DNA of 9,390 nucleotides from JANNXQ01 sp031425095 (GCA_031425095.1 JANPIS010000122.1:1-9390); one strand, 5' to 3'; counted from the first letter of the stretch, positions 1-6,674 are shown. Numbers and translations: made by a program. The notes: generated by a model from the letters alone, not told the origin.

Positions 1-74
1 GTGAGGGCCATCGCCGCGAACGTCGGCCCGAGATCGGGGCGGTAGTAGTCAAACACGCGGCGATAGATGGACAT
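1..74 (-). CDS. 5' end of a minus-strand gene, possibly an ABC exporter (partial)
   Basis: Reading leftward from an ATG at 74-72 gives 24 open codons up to the window edge. The peptide begins MSIYRRVFDYYRPDLGP and turns hydrophobic (TFAAMAL). An N-terminus of the form M-x-x-Y-R-R-V-x-x-Y-x-R-P followed by a first membrane helix is typical of MsbA-like ABC exporters, whose first cytoplasmic helix looks like this. No transmembrane core or nucleotide-binding motif is visible, so the assignment rests on resemblance of the N-terminus only. No clear Shine-Dalgarno precedes the ATG. The gene diverges from the oxidoreductase at 194. It could be another membrane protein or a chance open stretch. Confidence 0.45.
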   Translation of the reverse strand, partial: MSIYRRVFDYYRPDLGPTFAAMAL

Positions 75-124
75 CTGCCGTCGATGGAATACCGGGCGTG
101 CCGCCGATGGCAAGGTCCCGCGCC

Positions 125-162
125 GTCAGTCGCGTCCGCGAAATGTGTGGCGGGCGACTGGC
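125..162. promoter_or_regulatory. Imperfect inverted repeat in the leader of the oxidoreductase gene
   Basis: The arm 125-133 (GTCAGTCGC) pairs with 154-162 (GCGACTGGC), with one G-T wobble at 126/161. After a two-base bulge (134-135), CCGC at 136-139 pairs with GCGG at 150-153, leaving a 10-base loop. That makes 13 pairs. A short T run (166-169) follows, then the probable ribosome-binding site GAGGA at 178-182. It could be an operator dyad between divergent genes or a terminator/attenuator-like hairpin. The structure is seen in the sequence; the role is inferred. Confidence 0.4.
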
Positions 163-193
163 AGCTTTTGAAAGGTTGAGGAAACCCGCTCCC

Positions 194-1156
194 ATGAAAT
201 CGATCCGCGTCGCGCAATTTGGTGAACCTGAAGAGATGCAGTTGCAGGAAGTTCCGAAGCCGGTGCCGGCGCCGGGGCAGATCCTGATCCACGTGAAAGC
301 GGCAGGCGTAAACCCGGTCGAGACGTATATCCGCTCTGGGAACTACGCTCGGCTCCCGGTGTTGCCCTACACGCCAGGCTCGGACGCCGCGGGCTTGGTT
401 GACGCGGTTGGCGAAGGTGTGCGGGAGTTCGAGATCGGTGAGCGCGTGTACACCTCCGGCTCGCTGAGCGGCACGTATGCGGAGTTCGCGCTGTGCGATG
501 TCGCGCAGGTCCACCGGCTGCCGGAGCGCATCCCTTTTCCACAAGGCGCTGCGCTCGGTGTGCCCTATGCGACCGCCTACCGTGGGCTGGTACAGCGTGG
601 AAGCGCGGTCGCTGGCGAGACGGTGCTGATCCATGGCGCGAGCGGTGGAGTCGGGACTGCCGCCGTGCAAATGGCGCGCGCGCACGGACTCACGGTCTTC
701 GGCACCGCCGGCACCGAACAGGGCCGGCAACTGGTGCGTGATCAGGGCGCGCACGCGACTTTCGACCACCACGCGCCGGATTACATGACACAGATCCTCA
801 GCCGCACCGGCGGTCGCGGCGTGGACCTGATCATCGAGCTCCTCGCGAATCAGAACCTCGGCCAGGATTTGAAAGCGCTCGCGCCTGGCGGCCGGGTCGT
901 GATCATCGGGAGCCGCGGCAAAGTGGAGATCGATCCACGCGACGCGATGGCTCGGGAAGCCGACATTCGCGGGATGGTCCTCGCCAACGCCCCGGCATCG
1001 GAAAGAGCCGCGATTCACGTGGCGCTCGGTCTTGGACTGGAAGGGGGAAGCCTCCGCCCGATCATCGCGCAGGAGATCCCGCTCGCCGAAGCCGCACGTG
1101 CTCACCGCGCCGTGATGTCTGCCGGGGCGCTCGGGAAGATCGTGCTGATTCCGTAG
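194..1156 (+). CDS. NADPH:quinone oxidoreductase (zinc-free MDR superfamily, zeta-crystallin-like)
   Basis: The 320-residue product is close to the usual length of quinone oxidoreductases of the medium-chain dehydrogenase/reductase superfamily. These cytoplasmic enzymes use NADPH to reduce quinones or activated alkenes. The N-terminal GroES-like catalytic domain carries GVNPVETYIRSG (residues 38-49) and PYTPGSDAAGLV (58-69), both typical of the quinone reductase branch. The Rossmann domain has the nucleotide-binding GASGGVG at 148-154, and the chain ends with a standard GKIVLIP-type tail. The Cys/His/Glu ligands of catalytic zinc and the four-Cys structural zinc lobe are absent, as in this subfamily. 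An upstream in-frame ATG at 98 would add 32 non-family residues across a hairpin. I chose 194 because homologues begin with the pattern M-x-x-I-R-V-x-x-F-G and GAGGA lies 11 bases upstream. The exact substrate cannot be told from sequence. Confidence 0.88.
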   Translation: MKSIRVAQFGEPEEMQLQEVPKPVPAPGQILIHVKAAGVNPVETYIRSGNYARLPVLPYTPGSDAAGLVDAVGEGVREFEIGERVYTSGSLSGTYAEFALCDVAQVHRLPERIPFPQGAALGVPYATAYRGLVQRGSAVAGETVLIHGASGGVGTAAVQMARAHGLTVFGTAGTEQGRQLVRDQGAHATFDHHAPDYMTQILSRTGGRGVDLIIELLANQNLGQDLKALAPGGRVVIIGSRGKVEIDPRDAMAREADIRGMVLANAPASERAAIHVALGLGLEGGSLRPIIAQEIPLAEAARAHRAVMSAGALGKIVLIP

Positions 1157-1159
1157 GCA

Positions 1160-1176
1160 GCCGGATCGATTCCGGC
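1160..1176 (+). terminator. Weak terminator-like hairpin between convergent genes
   Basis: GCCGGA (1160-1165) and TCCGGC (1171-1176) form a 6-bp GC-rich stem with a 5-base loop, four bases after the oxidoreductase stop. Only GGTTT follows, so the U tract is poor and Rho-independent activity is doubtful. It lies in the 29-base gap before the convergent rsgA stop codon. Confidence 0.3.
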
Positions 1177-1185
1177 GGTTTCAGT

Positions 1186-2292
1186 CTAGCGTCGGAGCGC
1201 TTCGTACTCGTCGTCGGGATCGCTCCGCGAGGTGTAGCGACGGGACTTTTGCTGCTGAGCTCGGCGGGCGTGGCGGGTGCCGGTCAGCTCGCGCTTTTTG
1301 CGGCTGGCGCGGAGCTTTTCGATCTCCACTTCGAGCTTCAGGAAGCCCTCAAATCGGGCGGGGTCCATCTTCCCGGCAGCCATGGCGGCGCGGATCGCAC
1401 AACCGGCGTCGGTGCCGTGTTTGCAGTCGTGGTATTTGCACCGCGTGGCGAGCTCCTCGATGTCGGCGAAACGTTCGCGCAAGGTGGTCTCGTCGGTCCA
1501 CATGTGGACCTCACGGATGCCCGGATTGTCGATGAGGATGCCACCACCGGGCAGCACGATAAGCTCGCGCGCGGTGGTGCTGTGCCGGCCTTTGCCGGTG
1601 ATTTCATTGACCTCGTCGGTCCACTGAAAGTCTTCGCCGAGGAGCGCATTGACCACGGAGGATTTCCCGACGCCGCTGGAGCCCACGAGGGTCATGGCGA
1701 CGCCACGCGAGAGATACTGCCGGAGCACCTTGAGGCTCGCTGGTTTCTCGGCGCTGGTGATGTGCACGTCGGCTTGCGGATTTAGCGCACGGATCGCTTC
1801 GGCGGCCTGCTGATTCTGTGTCTCTGGAAAAAGGTCGGACTTGTTCACGAGGACCACGGCTCGTGCGCCGCTCTTCCCGATGATCGCAAAGAACCGCTCC
1901 ATGCGCCGCAGGCTCAGATCCGGGCCCGCATCGGTGACCACCACCACGACGCCGACATTCGCGGCAATCACTTGTTCTTCGGTGCTGCGGCCGGACATCT
2001 TGCGCGAGAGGCACGTCTGCCGCCGCAGCCGGGCGCGGATCATCGTCTCACCATCCGGCCCGCCGAGTTCCAGAGCGACCCAGTCGCCGACCGCCGGAAG
2101 TTCGGCGTCCGTCTCGGCGTCGTGAAACACCTTGCCGCTCATCGTCACCTCAAGTTCCTCACCGTCGCCGAGCAAGGCGCCATAAGTGATCTTGTTGTCC
2201 CGGATCAGCCGCGCCGGCTGCCAGCCTTCCTGCCGATACGGTGCGAACTCCTCTTCGAGCGCCGCATTCCACCCGATGTCCTCCAATGTCAT
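1186..2292 (-). CDS. rsgA: Ribosome small-subunit-dependent GTPase RsgA (YjeQ/YloQ)
   Basis: RsgA is a circularly permuted GTPase that binds the immature 30S subunit and helps mature its decoding centre late in assembly. The 368-residue product has an N-terminal OB-fold region (about 35-95), then the GTPase motifs in permuted order: G4 NKSD at 150-153, G5-like TSAEK at 179-183, the G1 P-loop GSSGVGKSS at 204-212, switch I KGRHSTT at 234-240 and G3 DNPG at 255-258. A C-terminal zinc site follows with the canonical C-x4-C-x-H-x5-C spacing (C285, C290, H292, C298). The last ~40 residues are basic, as expected for RNA contact. The frame is open upstream to a GTG at 2445, but that would overlap engB by 131 bases. 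The ATG at 2292 begins MTLEDIGWN, the family N-terminus, and leaves a 22-base gap after engB. No clear Shine-Dalgarno is seen, so translation may depend on engB. All key residues are present. Confidence 0.95.
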   Translation of the reverse strand: MTLEDIGWNAALEEEFAPYRQEGWQPARLIRDNKITYGALLGDGEELEVTMSGKVFHDAETDAELPAVGDWVALELGGPDGETMIRARLRRQTCLSRKMSGRSTEEQVIAANVGVVVVVTDAGPDLSLRRMERFFAIIGKSGARAVVLVNKSDLFPETQNQQAAEAIRALNPQADVHITSAEKPASLKVLRQYLSRGVAMTLVGSSGVGKSSVVNALLGEDFQWTDEVNEITGKGRHSTTARELIVLPGGGILIDNPGIREVHMWTDETTLRERFADIEELATRCKYHDCKHGTDAGCAIRAAMAAGKMDPARFEGFLKLEVEIEKLRASRKKRELTGTRHARRAQQQKSRRYTSRSDPDDEYEALRR

Positions 2293-2314
2293 CGCCGCGG
2301 TGTTCAAGCAGGGA

Positions 2315-2935
2315 TCATGGGATTGGTGAGTCGGCGAGTTGGTGGCATCCCAGAGTTTTCCCGATGAAGTCGAGCAACTCGGGCCGACCAGCGCGCGTCT
2401 CGGACGAGCAGGTGAAGACGAGCGGCAGACCGAAGCCCATCGCACTGATCCGTTCCTCGAAGAGAGCGATGTTCTTTTTCAGATGGCTCGGCTTGGTCAC
2501 ATCGATCTTGGTGAAGACGAGTGCCATCGGCGTCCCGGCGTCGAGCAGCCACTGGACGAAATCGACGTCGATCTGCTGCGGGGTGTGCCGCGAATCAATG
2601 AGCACAAAGACGCACGAGAGATTCGGTCGCGAGCTGAGATAGCTAGCGATCATGTGCTGGAACCGGTCGCGATCCCCCTTGCTGGTTTTGGCAAACCCGT
2701 AGCCGGGCAGATCCACGAGGGTCCAGGTTCTGTCCACCGCGAAGAAGTTGATCAGCTGCGTATGCCCCGGCACGGGCGAGACCTTGGCCAGCTCCTTCCA
2801 TCCGGCGAGCATGTTGAGCAGGGAGGACTTGCCGACATTCGATCTTCCGATGAAGGCGAACTCCGGCAGGTCCGACACCGGGCAGGAGGCGAGGTCGGGG
2901 GCGCTGGTTTGGAAGGTCGCGGAACGGATGAGCAT
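2315..2935 (-). CDS. engB: Ribosome biogenesis GTP-binding protein EngB (YihA/YsxC)
   Basis: EngB is a small TRAFAC-class GTPase needed for late assembly of the 50S ribosomal subunit in many bacteria. The 206-residue product is of normal family length. It shows G1 GRSNVGKSS at 30-38, the switch I segment PGHTQLINFF at 56-65 (family PGKTQ-type), G3 DLPGYGFA at 75-82, G4 TKID at 142-145 and G5 TCSSET at 175-180. The start MLIRSATFQTSAP matches the family pattern of a short strand before the GTPase core. The leader just before the ATG is pyrimidine-rich and lacks a Shine-Dalgarno. The gene is first of a probable two-gene operon with rsgA and diverges from the TPR membrane-protein gene. The long open frame on the opposite strand is a GC-driven shadow. 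Confidence 0.96.
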   Translation of the reverse strand: MLIRSATFQTSAPDLASCPVSDLPEFAFIGRSNVGKSSLLNMLAGWKELAKVSPVPGHTQLINFFAVDRTWTLVDLPGYGFAKTSKGDRDRFQHMIASYLSSRPNLSCVFVLIDSRHTPQQIDVDFVQWLLDAGTPMALVFTKIDVTKPSHLKKNIALFEERISAMGFGLPLVFTCSSETRAGRPELLDFIGKTLGCHQLADSPIP

Positions 2936-2964
2936 GCGGGCGGGGAAGGAGGAGCTTAGCGGTG

Positions 2965-2991
2965 AAACGGGCGTTTGGAAACCTGCCGTTT
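2965..2991 (-). other. Small hairpin in the engB upstream region
   Basis: AAACGG plus C (2965-2970, 2972, with one bulged G at 2971) pairs with GCCGTTT (2985-2991). Inside it GTT (2973-2975) and AAC (2980-2982) form a mini-stem around TGGA. It sits 30 to 56 bases before the engB ATG, so it would lie in its 5' leader if transcription starts further upstream. It could be a leader structure or chance. There is no convincing U tract. Confidence 0.25.
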
Positions 2992-3096
2992 CGGCGGATG
3001 AAATTTACGGCACTTTGCATCATCGCCGTGCGGCCCAACCCGCACCGCGCGAGTTTCTCCTTGCTTCGAGGGTGAGCGATCTCAAACAGAGGAGTC

Positions 3097-3165
3097 ATGG
3101 CGGCTTTCCCATTTCTTTCTCGATCGCGATTCTCCGATCGGCCGGACCGCTTTGCGTGGTCATGA
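3097..3165 (+). CDS. Possible 22-codon leader ORF overlapping the start of the TPR membrane-protein gene
   Basis: An ATG at 3097 is preceded by AGAGGAG (3088-3094), the best Shine-Dalgarno match near any start in the window, though it lies close (GGAG ends two bases before the ATG). The frame encodes 22 residues, beginning MAAFPFLSRSRF and rich in Arg, Ser and Phe. It stops at TGA 3163-3165, which overlaps the ATG of the next gene (3162-3164) as ATGA. Such overlap is the classic arrangement for translational coupling, and the downstream ATG has no ribosome-binding site of its own. The peptide resembles nothing I know; its likely role is delivery of ribosomes. A chance open frame is possible at this length. 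Confidence 0.4.
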   Translation: MAAFPFLSRSRFSDRPDRFAWS

Positions 3166-5459
3166 TCCCACGGAGTCAGGAGGAGGCACCGGAAGTCAGC
3201 GGCGGATCTTCGCTGCGAGCCTGGCTTTTCGGAGTCCTGCTCGTCGTGGCTACCGTCGTCACTTATTTGCCTTGCTTGGACGGTGGAATCGTCTGGGACG
3301 ACGACGCGTGGACGGTCCACTTGCGCCCGCTCTTCGAATCCCGCTCGGCTCTCTGGCAGATCTGGACGAATCCAACCGCGCTGCAGCAGTACTACCCAGT
3401 AACCGGCACGACTTTCTGGCTCGATCACCATCTCTGGGGCGACTGGACGCTGCCGTATCACATCCAAAACGTTTTGCTCCATGCCGTCGCGGCGCTGCTC
3501 TTTTGGAAGGTGCTGCGGCTTTTGGACGTGCCTGGAGCCTGGCTGGCGGCAGCGCTCTTCGCGCTGCATCCGATGATGGTCGAATCGGTCGCGTGGCTCG
3601 CCGAGCGCAAGAATGTTCTCTCGCTCGCCTTCTTCCTCGGAGCGGTCGTCTCGTATCTGCACTACGTGTCAGTGTGGAAGGCCTGGGTGCCAACGCGTTC
3701 ACAGTGGTGGTATGCCGCGGCTTTGGTCCTTTTCTTAGTGGCGCTGTTGGCGAAGGTCACGGCTTACGTATTTCCGCCGACGATCCTGCTGCTTTGCTGG
3801 TGGAAATGTGGGCGGATTCGGCGGTCCGAGATCGTTCGGCTCGCTCCGTTCTTCGTTTTCTCGATTGGCGTCGGATGGTTCGTCGGGTGGGTGGAAAAGC
3901 ACCACGTCGGTGCGGAAGGCGCGGATTGGGAGGCGACGTTTGCGGAGCGCCTACTACTGGCGGGACGGGCGATTTGGTTCTATCCGGGCAAGTTGCTCTG
4001 GCCGGCGGATCTTCGTTTCATGTATCCCCGGTGGCGGCCCGATGCGGGAGCGCCGGAGGAATGGATTCTTCCGTTGCTGGTGGTGGGCGCGGCGATTGCC
4101 TTGTGGCACTTCCGAGCCCGGATCGGACGCGGCGTTTTTATCGCTGTGTTCTTCTTTCTCGGGACGATCTTTCCGGTGCTGGGCTTCCTGAATGTTTACG
4201 GAATGCGCTTCGCTTCCGTCGCCGATCACTGGGTGTACATGTCGAGCCTGGCCGTCTTTGCGCTCGTGGCGGGTGGAGTCGCGCGGCTGGCAGATCGTCT
4301 GCAATCCCCGCGAGTCTTGCCGACCTTCGCGGCGGTCGTCCTGCCGGTGCTGGCCCTGCTGAGTTGGCGCGCAGCGGGTCAGTATCGGGATGTCGAGACG
4401 CTCTGGCTATCGACGAGCGCGAAGGATCCGGAACACTGGATGCCGCAGTACCATCTCGGCCTGCACTACATGCAGCAAGGCCGCGTGGAAGAGGCGCTGG
4501 CTCGGTATCAGCAATCCGTGAAGCGGAACCCCACTCACGCCATCGCCTACAGCAACATCGGCGTCGCCCTGCTCAACCTCGGGCGAGATGCCGAAGCGAT
4601 CAGCGCCTTCCGCAAGGCGCTGGACCTCGGAGCAAAGATCACGGAGGTGCGCTATAATCTCGCGCTCGCTTTGCTCCGGAGGGGACATCTCGATGAAGGC
4701 ATCGTGGCCCTCCGGCAAGCGATCGCTGCGGATCCCGAGCGGGCGGTCTATCACTTCACCCTCGCTGGCGCATGGCTGCGGCAGAACCTGCCTGACGAAG
4801 CGGCGGCGAGCTTCCGGGAGGCCATCCGCATCGACCCCGCATACGGTGCGGCGCATGTATCCCTCGGAAATCTGCTCTTCAAGTCTGGCCGCGCGGAGGA
4901 GGCACTGGAGCACTATCGGCGGGCCGTCGAGATCAATCCCGGCGAGGCCGTGGCGAAGGCAAATGTCGGGGCTGTGCTGCTTCAGCTCGGAAGGCTGGAG
5001 GAAGCGGCTGAGGCTTTCCGGAGTGCCATCGGGATCAATCCCGGGCTGGCCGATGTGCATGCGAACCTCGGGCTGGCGCTGCTCCGACTCGCCCGCTACG
5101 GCGAAGCTGCGGATGCCTTTGCTGCCGCGTTGCGCGTGAATCCGTCGCACCCAGCCGCGCTCATGAACGCTGCGCTCCTCATGTCGGCGAATCCTGACAA
5201 GTCCGAGCGGAATGCGCCCCGGGCGCTGGAATTTGCCCTCCGTGCAGAGCAGTTCGCGAAAGGGCGGGACTTACAGACGCTCCGGACACTCGCGGCCGCA
5301 CATGCGGAAAATGGGCAGTTCCCGAACGCTGAGCAGACGATCCAGCGTGCCCTTTCGCTCATTCGTGAGGCGAACAACGCGGAACTGAATTCTGTGCTTC
5401 AGCGAGAATTGGAGCTGTATCGGGCAGGCCAGCCACTTCGACTTCCGGTGCGGCCGTAG
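3162..5459 (+). CDS. TMTC-like multi-pass membrane protein with C-terminal TPR array (putative GT-C glycosyltransferase)
   Basis: The 765-residue product has two halves. Residues about 20-402 are a polytopic membrane domain with roughly ten hydrophobic segments (for example 20-37, 125-145, 150-170, 184-212, 227-244, 302-317, 325-345, 355-373, 386-402). An acidic WDDD motif at 45-48 sits in the first extracytoplasmic loop, where GT-C enzymes carry catalytic acids. Conserved-looking stretches include YYPVTGTTFWLDH (77-89) and ALHPMMVESVAW (134-145), the pattern of TMTC-type proteins. Residues 426-663 hold seven contiguous 34-residue TPRs, with a degenerate helical region to about 735. Eukaryotic TMTC1-4 are dolichol-phosphate-mannose O-mannosyltransferases. 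Bacterial relatives are largely uncharacterised, so transfer of a lipid-linked sugar to protein is inference. The frame is open upstream to 2748, but that part lies antisense to engB. The ATG at 3162 precedes the first hydrophobic segment and forms ATGA with a leader ORF. GTG codons at 3072 and 3156 are alternative starts. Confidence 0.85.
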   Translation: MIPRSQEEAPEVSGGSSLRAWLFGVLLVVATVVTYLPCLDGGIVWDDDAWTVHLRPLFESRSALWQIWTNPTALQQYYPVTGTTFWLDHHLWGDWTLPYHIQNVLLHAVAALLFWKVLRLLDVPGAWLAAALFALHPMMVESVAWLAERKNVLSLAFFLGAVVSYLHYVSVWKAWVPTRSQWWYAAALVLFLVALLAKVTAYVFPPTILLLCWWKCGRIRRSEIVRLAPFFVFSIGVGWFVGWVEKHHVGAEGADWEATFAERLLLAGRAIWFYPGKLLWPADLRFMYPRWRPDAGAPEEWILPLLVVGAAIALWHFRARIGRGVFIAVFFFLGTIFPVLGFLNVYGMRFASVADHWVYMSSLAVFALVAGGVARLADRLQSPRVLPTFAAVVLPVLALLSWRAAGQYRDVETLWLSTSAKDPEHWMPQYHLGLHYMQQGRVEEALARYQQSVKRNPTHAIAYSNIGVALLNLGRDAEAISAFRKALDLGAKITEVRYNLALALLRRGHLDEGIVALRQAIAADPERAVYHFTLAGAWLRQNLPDEAAASFREAIRIDPAYGAAHVSLGNLLFKSGRAEEALEHYRRAVEINPGEAVAKANVGAVLLQLGRLEEAAEAFRSAIGINPGLADVHANLGLALLRLARYGEAADAFAAALRVNPSHPAALMNAALLMSANPDKSERNAPRALEFALRAEQFAKGRDLQTLRTLAAAHAENGQFPNAEQTIQRALSLIREANNAELNSVLQRELELYRAGQPLRLPVRP

Positions 5460-5495
5460 GTGAGCCGGCGGACAACTGGGTTCGCGGAGTTTCGG

Positions 5496-6512
5496 CTACA
5501 GAGTCCGCCCCGCTGCCGCCGCGAAAGGCTGCAGCTCCTTCATCAGTTGCGCAAAGGCCGCGAAATCCACCTGTTGCTGCCCGTCACTCATCGCCTTTGC
5601 CGGATTCGGATGCACCTCGATCAGCAGCCCATCCGCACCCATCGCCGTCGCCCCGCGACAGAGCATCTTCACCAGATCCGCGCGGCCCGCGCCCTGGCTC
5701 GGATCGATGATGATCGGCAGATGCGACTCCTGCTTGATGATCGCCACCGCCGCGAGATCCAGCGTGTTGCGCGTGTAGGTCTCGAAAGTGCGGATGCCGC
5801 GCTCGCAGAACATCACCTTCGGGTTTCCGTGCGCCAAGATGTACTCCGCCGCGAGCAGCCACTCATCGATCCGCTGACTCAGGCCGCGCTTGAGCAGGAT
5901 CGGTTTGCCGGTTTTCGCCGCAGCGATCAGGAGCTGAAAGTTCTGCGCATTGCGCGCCCCGATTTGCAGGATGTCGGCATGCTCCGCCACCTCATCCACG
6001 TGCGCTTCCGCCAGCAGCTCCGTGATAATTTTGAGCCCCGTCTCCTTCTTCGCCAGCGAGAGTAAACGCAGCCCCTCCGAGCCGAGTCCTTGGAATTCAT
6101 AAGGCGAAGTCCGCGGCTTGAAGGCCCCGCCGCGCAGAATCGTCGCGCCCGCCGCCTTCACCGCGTGCGCGGTGGTCAGCAGTTGCTCCTCACTTTCCAC
6201 CGAGCACGGCCCGGCCATGACGGTGAAGCGCCCGCCGCCCACCGGCAGCCCATCCACATCGATCACCGAATCCCGCGGATGCGACTCCCGGCTCACCAGC
6301 TTGTAGCGCTTCTGCACCGGCATCACCTTCTCCACCTGCGGCATGGCGAGCAGCGACTCGAGGGTGTGGTGCGTGCGCTCATCGCCAATCGCTGCGACGA
6401 TGGATTGCTCCGTGCCGAAGATCGGGCGCGGGTCGTAGCCGAGTTTGCGGACCTCCTCGATGACTTCATCGACCTTGTCGCGGGGGGTATTGGGACGGAT
6501 GACGACGATCAT
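5496..6512 (-). CDS. aroF: 3-deoxy-7-phosphoheptulonate (DAHP) synthase, type I-beta with N-terminal regulatory domain
   Basis: The enzyme condenses phosphoenolpyruvate and erythrose 4-phosphate, the first step of the shikimate route to aromatic amino acids, in the cytoplasm. The 338-residue product has an N-terminal ferredoxin-like domain (about 1-70), which in Thermotoga-type enzymes gives feedback inhibition by Tyr/Phe. The TIM-barrel follows, with AGPCSVES (100-107), LRGGAFKPRTSPY (126-138), QIGARNAQNF (183-192) and LLKRG (206-210). Against the Thermotoga metal ligands Cys102, His272, Glu298 and Asp309 (recalled from the known structure), the equivalents here are C103, Q273, E299 and D310. 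The metal-binding His is therefore Gln, in DPSQ instead of the usual DPSH. The ATG at 6512 gives the family N-terminus MIVVIRPNT; a TTG at 6593 would add 27 unrelated residues. No Shine-Dalgarno precedes it. The gene converges on the TPR gene with a 36-base gap and shows no clear terminator. Confidence 0.93.
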   Translation of the reverse strand: MIVVIRPNTPRDKVDEVIEEVRKLGYDPRPIFGTEQSIVAAIGDERTHHTLESLLAMPQVEKVMPVQKRYKLVSRESHPRDSVIDVDGLPVGGGRFTVMAGPCSVESEEQLLTTAHAVKAAGATILRGGAFKPRTSPYEFQGLGSEGLRLLSLAKKETGLKIITELLAEAHVDEVAEHADILQIGARNAQNFQLLIAAAKTGKPILLKRGLSQRIDEWLLAAEYILAHGNPKVMFCERGIRTFETYTRNTLDLAAVAIIKQESHLPIIIDPSQGAGRADLVKMLCRGATAMGADGLLIEVHPNPAKAMSDGQQQVDFAAFAQLMKELQPFAAAAGRTL

Positions 6513-6653
6513 TTGGGGGAAGTTGCGGATTCGGAGTTGAGTGGCGTGGGCTGGAGGGGCGATGCTTCTATCGCTTGCGGCAACCTCTCTCAATGAAAAG
6601 AAGGCCTGCGCGTGGAACGGCGCGTGATTCGTAGTCGATCCTCCGCTTAAAAC

Positions 6654-6674
6654 TCAACGATCAACCCTCAACGT
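6654..6674. repeat. Three tandem 7-bp units of TCAACNN
   Basis: TCAACGA, TCAACCC and TCAACGT follow each other without interruption at 6654, 6661 and 6668. The five-base core is invariant and the last two bases vary. The block ends seven bases before the start codon of the LOG-family gene and would lie in its 5' leader. It is a short heptameric repeat of unknown role. Three copies is few, but the exact 7-bp phase makes chance less likely. Confidence 0.5.

Noticed and set aside
98..193. Upstream in-frame ATG extending the oxidoreductase by 32 residues
   Set aside because: The added Arg-rich residues match no family N-terminus, span a hairpin, and the ATG at 194 has a ribosome-binding site and the standard start of the fold.
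2293..2445. GTG start extending rsgA by 51 residues
   Set aside because: It would overlap engB by 131 bases in another frame, and the added peptide is shadow-like. The ATG at 2292 gives the known family N-terminus.
2339..2959. 206-residue plus-strand frame opposite engB
   Set aside because: It mirrors engB almost exactly and has no recognisable motif; engB on the other strand has every GTPase motif.
2748..3161. N-terminal extension of the TPR protein by up to 138 residues
   Set aside because: It runs antisense through engB, has low-complexity shadow-like composition, and places a long non-family segment before the first membrane helix.
2643..3662. Long minus-strand open frame overlapping engB and the TPR gene
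   Set aside because: Its residues are rich in Arg, Pro and Gln, as expected from GC-rich antisense frames. The segment 2936-3098, free of other genes, gives no recognisable protein.
5460..5495. Terminator between the TPR gene and DAHP synthase
   Set aside because: The 36-base convergent gap holds no stem of more than a few pairs and no T tract on either strand.
5460..6596. Long plus-strand frames opposite DAHP synthase
   Set aside because: Their His/Arg/Leu-rich composition is that of an antisense shadow, and the DAHP synthase frame is unambiguous.
6608..6626. Direct repeat GCGCGTG (6608-6614 and 6620-6626) in the divergent region
   Set aside because: A 7-base GC-rich repeat with 12-bp spacing is easily expected by chance at this composition.
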